The notes under the pieces are model-generated. The model searched no databases. It worked only from the letters and a program-made list of their open reading frames with translations, and was not told where the DNA came from. A stretch of DNA of 45,834 bases from Myxococcales bacterium (GTDB lineage: Bacteria > Myxococcota > Bradymonadia > UBA7976 > UBA1532), in contig JACKDM010000039.1 in NCBI GenBank assembly GCA_020633515.1, positions 1 to 45,834 of the forward strand, given 5' to 3'. The position numbers and the translations under genes were made by a program. Every line of letters starts with the position of its first letter. The first letter of the stretch is position 1. Shown piece after piece: positions 19,199-26,889 of the stretch.

Positions 19199-22100
19199 TC
19201 AGGGGGGCGCGATCAGGATCCAGGCCCAGCAGTTCTCGGGCTGGGTGCGGTCGCCGAAGATGTCGGGCGGCCACATCGCGCGGGGCGGGCAGGCGGGGAA
19301 GTCGGCGGCGCCGAGGAGCTCGCAGGCGCCCTCGCGGTTGGCGGCGAGGTCGGTGGGCACGACGCGCAGCGAGTAGTCGATGCGCTCGGGGTCGGCGAAG
19401 GTCGATGCGGCGACGCGGATCGGTGACGGTGCGGGCCTGGGCGCCGCCTTCGATGTTGACGCACTGGTGGTTGCCGGCGGAGAGGAAGCCGAGCACCTGT
19501 TCGCGGGGTGCCGCCGACGGTGGGGCCGTTGACGGTGAGGCTTCGAGGGCGGCGGCCTCGACCGGGTTGGAGTAGTTGATGACGACGGTGCGGTCCTCGC
19601 CGGCGGGGACGTCGATGGCGTACCAGTCGCCCCTGCACGCGCTCGTTGCTGGCAGATCCAGCTATCGCAGACGGCGACCTGACCGGAGCCGAGCGGGGTG
19701 GCGTCGACCTCGTTGTCGTTGCGCTGTCGGCCTCCTGGCCGTCGGCGACGCAGGGCTCGGTGGGGGTGACGTTGACGCTGACGGCGTAGGGGCCCTGGCT
19801 GGCGTCGGTGTGCGAGACGCGGAGCAGGAATTCGCCCTGGCGGTCGGCGACGAACGGGCGGCGCAGGTTGACCATCTCGAAGTCGAAGACGGCGCTCGCC
19901 GAGGTCTCGAGCTGGGCGGTGCACTGGTTGTCGATGCACGCCGCGCGGCCCATGCAGTTGCCCTGCATGCAGGGGTCGCCGAAGCCTTCGCTGGGGAAGA
20001 CGTCGAGGTCGACGTCGGCGACGCCGTGGTCGAAGCCGTCGACGACGATGCAGAGGCTGGAGCGGGGCTGCGGCGACGTTGAAGCTGTACCAGTCCTGGT
20101 CGCGCTGGCCGCCGACGTCGCAGATGTAGCCTTCGTCGAACGACGTAGCGGTTGCCGTTGCCGCCGACGTCGACCATGTCGCGCGCGGTGTTGGGGCGGT
20201 CGTCGCGGCGGGCGACCTCGGCGGTGTCGAGCGCGCACTCGCCGACGGGGGCGAGATGCGCTCGACGGTGAGCCGGTAGGGGCCCTGCGCGCCGTTGAGG
20301 CCGCTGACGCGGACGCAGTAGAGGCCGGCGCGGGCGTTGACGACGCGGGCCGGGTTGACGGCGGCGCCTTCGACGGTCTGGCGGCCTTCGCTGCCGACGA
20401 AGATGCCGCCGGCGTCGACGAACTGGATGGCGAGGGTGCCGTTGACCGCCATCGGGGGCGAGACGGCGTAGGCTTCGAGGATCTCGCCGGCCCCGGCGGC
20501 GAAGCAGTACACGTCGACGTCGGGCGCGACCGCGGTGCAGATGGCGCTCTCGATGTCGACGGTCAGGGGCACGTCGACCTGGGGCGCGGGGAAGTCGTTG
20601 CCGTCGAGGAGGACGGCCTCTTCGATGGTGTCGTTGCGCTCGGTGCCCGAGTCGGTGCCGCAGACGTCGGCCGAGTCGCGCTGGATGGTGAGGTCGTACT
20701 CGGCGACGGCGTTGTTGATGCCGGCGACCTGGAGGTACCAGTCGCCGCCGGGGCGGAAGGCGTTGGCGCCGAGGTTGGTCTGGCTGCGGTGGTTGTTCTG
20801 GGCGCGGAGCACGTAGGGCGCGGTGCCGGGGTTGCCGTTGGCCGGGTAGAGGTAGGCCTCGACGTTGGCGTCGATCGGGTCGAGGTCGAGCTGGATCCGC
20901 AGGCCGTCGTTGGGGTTGAGGGTCGAGGCGGAAGTGGTCGAGGTCGTTGGGGCAGATGGTGGCGTCCGTGGAAGACGGCGCCGCGCTCGCCGACGACGGT
21001 GGCGCCGCCGCGGTTGTTGTCGCCGGGCTCGCGGGCGTCGGGGAAGCAGCCGGCGAGGGCGTCGACGACGGAGACCTCGACGCGGTACTCGAGCTCGAGG
21101 AGCGGGTCGTTGCCGGCGGGGTAGACCTCGATGTAGTAGGTCGCCGGGCGGGCGACGGTGACGCCGGCGGCGGGGTATTCGATGGCGACGGGGACCTCGA
21201 GGCCTTCGACCTCGATCGGGCCGTCGACGACCTCGTCGCCGTGGAGGCGCACGTCGAGGTTGCCGGCGTCGCGCTCGTAGATGACGCGGACGCGCATGCG
21301 CTCGCCGGGCTCGAGGTCGACGGAGAAGAAGTCGGGGTCGTTGCCGCAGATGATGCGGCCGAGCGCGGAGCCGACGCGGGTGCCGGGGTCGCCGCCGGCG
21401 CGCAGCTCGATGGGGGTGGCGGTCGCGAAGTCGTTGTTGGGCTCGCCGCCGACGCCTTCGTCGTCGCGGCAGCCGATCACGCAGCGGGCGGTGGTGCGGT
21501 CGCAGTAGCGGTCGGGGTCGCAGTCGTCGTGCTCGCCGCAGTTTTCGAAGCAGTTGAAGGTGATGGGGTCGCAGTAGCTGCCGGCGGGGCAGCCGGCGGC
21601 GTCGCCGACGGGGGCGCGGGGGTCGCAGCGGGCGACGCACTCGTTGTCGACGCACTGCTGGCCGTCGGGGCAGTTGTCGGGCTCTTCGCGGCAGCCGCGC
21701 TGGCAGGTGTCGGTGTCGGGGTCGCAGTAGTATTCGGGGCGGGCACTCGTCGTCGGTGAGGCAGCGGCGGTCTTCGCAGGTGTGCTTCTCGGGGTCGCAG
21801 ACCTGGTCGGCGGGGCAGGAGTCGGGCTCGTCGACGCGGCAGCCGCTCGCGCAGCGGCCGTCGTCGGTGTTGCAGTACTGGCCGCCCGGGCACTCGTCGT
21901 CGCTCTCGCAGGCGGGGCCGCAGGGGTCGACCGCGCAGCTCGCGACGCCGAGGAGGACCTCGCCGCCGGCGTCGTCGCAGGCGGCCTCGGTGCCCTCGGA
22001 GCAGGTGTCCTGCGCGCAGCAGGGGAAGATCGAGACGCAGGCGCGGGTCTCTTCGTCGCAGACCTGGGCGCGGCCGGCGCCGTCGGGCTCGGAGCAGTCG

Positions 22101-22520
22101 TCGCCGGCGAGCGAGCAGCCGTCGACGCAGGCGCCGTCGCCGTTGCAGTACTCGCCGGCGCCGCAGTCGTCGTCGTCCTCGCAGGGCGGGTCGACGCAGG
22201 TGCGGGTCATCGGGTCGCAGATCTGCTCGCCGTCGCAGGTCCGCCGGGTCGTCGGCGCGGCAGCCGGTGGTGCAGTCACCGACGTTCTGGCCGGCTTCGA
22301 TGGCGCAGTACTGGTCGTCGGGGCATTGCATGTCGCGGACGCAGCGCATCGGCGGCGTGCCGCCCGTGCCACCCGGGCCCTGGTCGCCTCCCATGCCGCC
22401 CATGCCATCGTCGGCGAGCATGTCGCCGGCTGGTCGAAGGCGCCTCGTCGTCGCAGCCCCAGCCCGGCTACCGACCGCGCACAGCAGCAGCGTGCGCCCG
22501 ATATACAGTCTGTCGTTCAC
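19199..22520 (-). pseudogene. Cys-rich lipoprotein gene with many frameshifts
   Basis: Coding potential runs continuously over 3.3 kb on the minus strand but jumps between all three frames at least a dozen times. Approximate positions are 22460, 22440, 22245, 21738, 20950, 20250, 20145, 20068, 19725, 19660, 19635, 19520 and 19430. Joined up, it starts at a GTG (22520) behind GGGGGGAA, has a signal peptide, a lipobox region GCDDEAP (shifted frame), a GMGGMGG linker, Cys-rich modules (DECPGGQYCNTDDGRC), then several PPC-like modules (PNDLDHFRLD, DWYLQVAGINNAVAEYDLTI), ending WAWILIAPP. It is a paralogue of the genes at 3827 and 26890. Codon bias is intact in each segment, so consensus errors or recent decay by small indels are both possible. 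Confidence 0.75.
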
Positions 22521-22581
22521 CGTTCCCCCCGTAGGCGGTGGTCTGATTGCTCTGCTCTCTCTCGCTCTGCTGAAACGCGAT

Positions 22582-25500
22582 TCAGTCTTCGCGGGCGACG
22601 AACGTCACCATGCGACGCACCCGGGCGCTCGCGGCGCCGAGCTGCGGCGCGAGGTTCTGGGGTGCGAGGTTGTCGATCCGGGTCGGAGACGCCACCACCA
22701 GGGCCCCTCCGCTGAGGATCTGGTCGTCGGCGGTGGTCAGCGCCTGCGCCTCGACGAGCGCCTCGGCGGCGGTGACGGCGCCGTCGTCGGTCACCCGCAC
22801 GAGGCCGTTGCCGGTCGCGACGAAGAGGGTCTCGCCCTGGTGGGCGAGGTCGATCGGCGCGAACGCGAGGCGGACGCCGTCGGCGGCGTTGGCGGCGCTC
22901 GTCGCGACGTCGGCGGCGGCGATGCGGTAGATGCGGCGCGTCTTGGCGTCGGCGACGTGCAGCCAGCCGGTGACGGGATCGGCGACGATCCGGGTGAGGA
23001 TGCCGCCGAGCCGGACCTGCCCGACGATCGCCGCCCGGCCGGCGAGCGCGGCGTCGGGGTCGACGATGGCGACGTGGCCGCTGCGGCGGGAGACGACGGC
23101 GAGGCGGGGTGCCTGGAGGCCTTCGAAGCCGGCGCCGAGCCAGGCGATGTCGCTCGGGCCCGCGAGCGGGGCGAGCGAGACGCTGCGGACGACCTTGAGG
23201 GTGGCGGTGTCGATGATCGAGAGCGTGTCGTCGCCGCTGTTGACGACCCACATGTGCCCCATGCCCGCCGCGACCGCGCTCGGGGTGCGGCCGACGGGGA
23301 TACGGCGGAGCGGGGTCTGGCGCAGGGGGGCGACTGCCTGGATCACGGCGACGCGGTTGCTGCCGGGCACGGCGACGAAGACGCGCTGGCCGTCGGGCTG
23401 CGCGGCGAGGCCGCCGCCGCCGAGGCCGAGCTCGACCTCGGCGACCGCGCGGAACTGGTTGGCGGAGTAGTCGAAGAGCGTCACGACGCCGCGACCCGAG
23501 GTGCCGCCGACCGCGGCGAGGCGCGGGGTGCCGGCCTCGGTGACCACGATCGTGACGGTGCGGGTGCGGTCGGAGCGGGCGACCTCGAGCGCGGCCGCGC
23601 GCACCTGGAGCTGGTAGCGGCCGGCCTGGTAGTAGGTCGGGGTCCAGGTGACGTCGACGCGGCGGTTGTTGCCCTCGGGCACGATCTCGACCATGGCGCC
23701 GGGCGGGAGGCCGGGGATGTTGACGTCGAGCGTCGCGAAGCCCTCGCCGAGCGGCGGGGCCTCGACGAGCACCGAGAACTCGAGCGTCGCGCCCTCGGCG
23801 ACCTGCTGCTCGGCGACCTGCTGGATCCGCGGCGCGGCGGCGGTGACCTCGATCTCGAGCTCGGCCTCGGCCATGCCGCCGTCTTTGTCTTCGATGAGCA
23901 CCCGCACCGTCAGCTCGCCGAGCTCGGCGAAGCGGTGGGTGGGCGACAGCTCGGTGCTGATCCCGCCGTCGCCGAAGTCCCACTCGACGACGAGCGGCGG
24001 CAGGTCGGCGGCGACGTCGTCGACGACGACGGCGATCTGCGGGGTGGGGCTCGGGGGGACGTTTCCGTTGACGACGGTGCGGAAGCGGACCTCCTGCCCG
24101 AGCTCGACCTGCGTCTCGTTGGCGACGAGGCGGATGACCGGGTCGCGGTTGGCGACGTCGGCGATGAGCTCGGCCGACTCGGTGCTGCCGTCCTCGTCGA
24201 CGACGGTGACGCGGACCTGATAGCTGCCGTCGTCCTGGTAGACGTGGGTGACGCGGGGGACCTGGGTGGTCTGGTTGGTGCCGTCGCCGAAGCTCCAGCG
24301 GTAGTCGACGACGCGGTCGGCGCCGGGGGTGCTGCGCGAGGCGTCGAACTCGAGCGGGTCGCCTTCGACGCCGCTGCGCTGGCCGGCGGGGTAGAGCACG
24401 TCGAGCGCGGCGCGCGGGCGGGTGTCGTCGATGACGATCTCCCGGCGGAAGGAGACCTCGGAGTCCTCGTCGTAGGCGGTCAGGGTGACGGTGTAGCGGC
24501 CGTTGCGCCGGAAGGTGTGCTCCATGAGGAAGGAGTCGGGGTCGTCGAGGTCGTCGACGACGACCGGCGGCTCGCCGTCGCCGAAGTCCCACTCGATGCG
24601 GGCGAGCGCGTCGGCGGGGCCGCCGGCGATGGTGCCCTCGGCGTCGAACATCACCGGCTGGCCCTCGACCGCTTGCGCGGGCGCGTCGAAGACCGCGGTC
24701 GGCATGAGGTCGGCGATGACGATGTCGAAGCAGCCGCTCGCCTCGCTGTCCTCGTCGGCGACGGTGAGGCAGACCTCGTAGACGCCGTCGTCGGCGAACG
24801 CCTGCACCGGCTCGCGCAGCGCGGCGCCGTTCTGCTCCTCGCCGTTGCCGAACTGCCAGCGGTAGTTGAGGATCGGGTCGCTGTCGCTGCCGGGGCGGGT
24901 GTCGCCGGCGGTGAAGCGGATCGGGCGGCCTTCGAGGGGCGACTGGTCGAGCGCGGCGATGCCTTCGACGACCGGCAGCACCTCGGTGATGGTGACGGTG
25001 GTCTCGCACTCGCCGATCGAGTCGATGTCTTCGAGGGCGAGGGTGACGGTGTACTCGCCGGCCTGACGGAAGATGTGCGCCGGGTTGGTGAGGTTGTCAC
25101 CGCGCTGCGGGCGGACGCCGTCGCCGAAGTCCCAGTTCCAGGCGATGATCGGATCGGCGAAGTGGCCCTCGGACGAGGCGCTGGCGTCGAAGACGACGGG
25201 CACGCCTTCGAAGCCCTCGTAGGGGCCGCCGAGCTGGCAGTCGGGGTCGACGTCGCGCACGGTCAGCGAGGCCGCCGCGATCGACTCGGCGCCGTTGCCG
25301 CCGGTGACGCGCAGCCGCACCTCGTAGACGCCGTCGAGCTCGGTCTCGAGCGGGACCGGGCGGACCTGGCCGTTCTGGGCCGAGAAGACCTCGCGGCCTT
25401 CGATCTGGCCGTTGCCGTCGAGGTCGGCGGCGAAGTCGAAGCCGTCGTTCTGGCGGTCGACCTCCCACGGGTCGCGGATGCCGTTCTGGTTGATGTCGTC

Positions 25501-26694
25501 GCCGAGCTCGCCGGGGTCGAAGAAGCCGTCGCGGTTGAGGTCCCAGGCGTAGGAGACGATGCCGCCGAGCTCGGGCGCGACCTCGCTGCGGCTGCCGTCG
25601 AGCATCACCGTGTCGCCCTGCGTGACGACGTAGGGGCCGCCGGCGTTGGCGGTGGGGCGGTCGAGGATGGTGAAGTCGATCTCGTCGCGGATGATCTCGC
25701 GCTCGCACGACGAGACGACGAGGCGCGCGACGTAGTCGCCGGCCTCTTCGATCGCCTGGCCGGGCACGAGGATGGGGCAGGGGTCGACGATGTTGCCGTC
25801 GGGGTCGGGCTCGATGTCTTCGAAGGCGGGGCAGTTCTCGACGTAGTCCTCGGCGCGGATCAGCGAGGCGTTGACCTGGTCGATGCAGCCGTCGGGGCCC
25901 TGGAAGTCGAAGACGATCGTGCCGCGGCCGATCCGGTCGCCGGGCGAGAAGGGCACGGCGTCGGGGCCCTGGGTGACGCAGAGGCCGTCGACGCCGCAGC
26001 GATAGCCACGCAGCGCGGCGGTGATGGTCGCGGGGTCGCCGGGGCGCCGGGAGAGGTGCTCGTACTCCTGGGCGTTGCCGCAGGCGTCGCGGGTCGTGAA
26101 GATCTGGCGGCGGCGGCAGCCGACGAGCTCGACGCGGCTCTCGAGGATCGGGTTCTGGTCGAAGGTGTCGACCGGCTGGAGGTCGATCACCGGCGCGGCG
26201 GCGCTGCACTCGTCGAGGTCGCCGAGCTCGGTGTTGACCTGGAGCCGCGGCGGGGTGCGGTCGAGCATGAAGTCGACGGTGTCGCGCGCGGTGAGGTTGG
26301 GGTTGTCGACCGAGCGGACGATGACCTCGAGCGAGGTGTTGGCCGCGTCTTCGACGAGGAAGGCCGGCAGCGAGTAGGCGTCGGTGACGATCTCTTCCTG
26401 GCCGGGCGGGAAGTCGACGCGCACCGTGAACAGCTCGAAGCGGCTGGTGAACGTCACGCTGAGCGAGGTGCCGCCCACGCTGGTCAGCCGGAGCCGGACG
26501 GGGACGTCACGCAAGCTCGGCAGCGCCTCGCCGCCGACGATCCCGCCGGTGCCGACCCGGTCGCCGTTGTTGACGCATTGCCCCTGGCCCGGGCTGAGGA
26601 TCTCGACGTTGACGGGCAGGCCGGCGTGGGCGGCGCCGGTGAGGCCGAGGAGGAGCAGCGTGGCCCCCCACGAAAACTGAGCTTTGCGGATCAC
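22582..26694 (-). CDS. Exported PKD-repeat protein with Ca-binding loops and C-terminal beta-propeller
   Basis: A 1370-residue exported protein with a signal peptide ending TGAAHA. After a beta-rich N-terminal third come about six PKD/Ig-like domains, recognisable by WNWDFGDG, YRWQFGNG, IEWDFGDG, YRWSFGDG and VEWDFGDG cores. The first PKD domain contains an insert of dockerin/EF-hand-like loops (DLNRDGFFDPGE, DINQNGIRDPWE, DLDGNGQIEGRE). The last roughly 400 residues form an NHL/YVTN-like propeller (MWVVNSGDDTLSIIDTATLK, GWLHVADAKTRRIYRI). GTG 26694 follows GGGGGGAAT; an in-frame ATG 21 codons earlier would precede the signal peptide. A surface or extracellular binding role is inferred. The frameshifted lipoprotein gene follows after 61 bases. 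Confidence 0.88.
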   Translation of the reverse strand: MIRKAQFSWGATLLLLGLTGAAHAGLPVNVEILSPGQGQCVNNGDRVGTGGIVGGEALPSLRDVPVRLRLTSVGGTSLSVTFTSRFELFTVRVDFPPGQEEIVTDAYSLPAFLVEDAANTSLEVIVRSVDNPNLTARDTVDFMLDRTPPRLQVNTELGDLDECSAAAPVIDLQPVDTFDQNPILESRVELVGCRRRQIFTTRDACGNAQEYEHLSRRPGDPATITAALRGYRCGVDGLCVTQGPDAVPFSPGDRIGRGTIVFDFQGPDGCIDQVNASLIRAEDYVENCPAFEDIEPDPDGNIVDPCPILVPGQAIEEAGDYVARLVVSSCEREIIRDEIDFTILDRPTANAGGPYVVTQGDTVMLDGSRSEVAPELGGIVSYAWDLNRDGFFDPGELGDDINQNGIRDPWEVDRQNDGFDFAADLDGNGQIEGREVFSAQNGQVRPVPLETELDGVYEVRLRVTGGNGAESIAAASLTVRDVDPDCQLGGPYEGFEGVPVVFDASASSEGHFADPIIAWNWDFGDGVRPQRGDNLTNPAHIFRQAGEYTVTLALEDIDSIGECETTVTITEVLPVVEGIAALDQSPLEGRPIRFTAGDTRPGSDSDPILNYRWQFGNGEEQNGAALREPVQAFADDGVYEVCLTVADEDSEASGCFDIVIADLMPTAVFDAPAQAVEGQPVMFDAEGTIAGGPADALARIEWDFGDGEPPVVVDDLDDPDSFLMEHTFRRNGRYTVTLTAYDEDSEVSFRREIVIDDTRPRAALDVLYPAGQRSGVEGDPLEFDASRSTPGADRVVDYRWSFGDGTNQTTQVPRVTHVYQDDGSYQVRVTVVDEDGSTESAELIADVANRDPVIRLVANETQVELGQEVRFRTVVNGNVPPSPTPQIAVVVDDVAADLPPLVVEWDFGDGGISTELSPTHRFAELGELTVRVLIEDKDGGMAEAELEIEVTAAAPRIQQVAEQQVAEGATLEFSVLVEAPPLGEGFATLDVNIPGLPPGAMVEIVPEGNNRRVDVTWTPTYYQAGRYQLQVRAAALEVARSDRTRTVTIVVTEAGTPRLAAVGGTSGRGVVTLFDYSANQFRAVAEVELGLGGGGLAAQPDGQRVFVAVPGSNRVAVIQAVAPLRQTPLRRIPVGRTPSAVAAGMGHMWVVNSGDDTLSIIDTATLKVVRSVSLAPLAGPSDIAWLGAGFEGLQAPRLAVVSRRSGHVAIVDPDAALAGRAAIVGQVRLGGILTRIVADPVTGWLHVADAKTRRIYRIAAADVATSAANAADGVRLAFAPIDLAHQGETLFVATGNGLVRVTDDGAVTAAEALVEAQALTTADDQILSGGALVVASPTRIDNLAPQNLAPQLGAASARVRRMVTFVARED

Positions 26695-26727
26695 GCGTCT
26701 ATTCCCCCCGGATCGCGTAGCGTGCAC

Positions 26728-26757
26728 AGCGTACTCGGGGTAGGGGGGTAGATCCAA
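26728..26757 (-). promoter_or_regulatory. Sigma-70-type promoter of the PKD-protein gene
   Basis: Read on the minus strand, TTGGAT (26757-26752) and TACGCT (26733-26728) are separated by 18 bases. Transcription would begin near 26721, giving a leader of about 27 bases with the GGGGGGAAT site. Confidence 0.4.
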
Positions 26758-26827
26758 GCACGCCGACTCGCTTCCCGGGTGTCGGGCTCTTGTGCCTCTA
26801 CTGAAGGATTCCGCGGGGACCGCAAGC

Positions 26828-26856
26828 TTGATAAGGGCGGGGCAAACTCCTTAGAG
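26828..26856 (+). promoter_or_regulatory. Sigma-70-type promoter of the Cys-rich lipoprotein gene
   Basis: TTGATA (26828-26833) and TTAGAG (26851-26856) are 17 bases apart. The start site would be near 26863, about 27 bases before the ATG at 26890. The AT-rich composition stands out from its surroundings. Confidence 0.4.
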
Positions 26857-26889
26857 TCGGCGGCGGAGTCCATCCGGGGGGAATTCTCG

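Larger units (their letters stand above)
26701..26884. repeat. 13-bp inverted repeat over both divergent ribosome-binding sites
   Basis: ATTCCCCCCGGAT at 26701-26713 is the exact reverse complement of ATCCGGGGGGAAT at 26872-26884. Each copy contains the ribosome-binding site of one of the two divergent genes (GTG 26694 and ATG 26890). The identity extends beyond a normal Shine-Dalgarno sequence. Confidence 0.7.

Noticed and set aside
19199..22520. Programmed ribosomal frameshifting
   Set aside because: At least a dozen shifts in both directions with no slippery heptamers or consistent structures; artefact or decay is simpler.
22267..26751. 1494-codon plus-strand open frame opposite the PKD-protein gene
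   Set aside because: Its product is Val/Gly/Asp/Arg-biased and shows no fold, while the minus strand has a signal peptide, PKD cores and strong ribosome-binding site. Long antisense frames are expected when the real gene has G/C in every third position.
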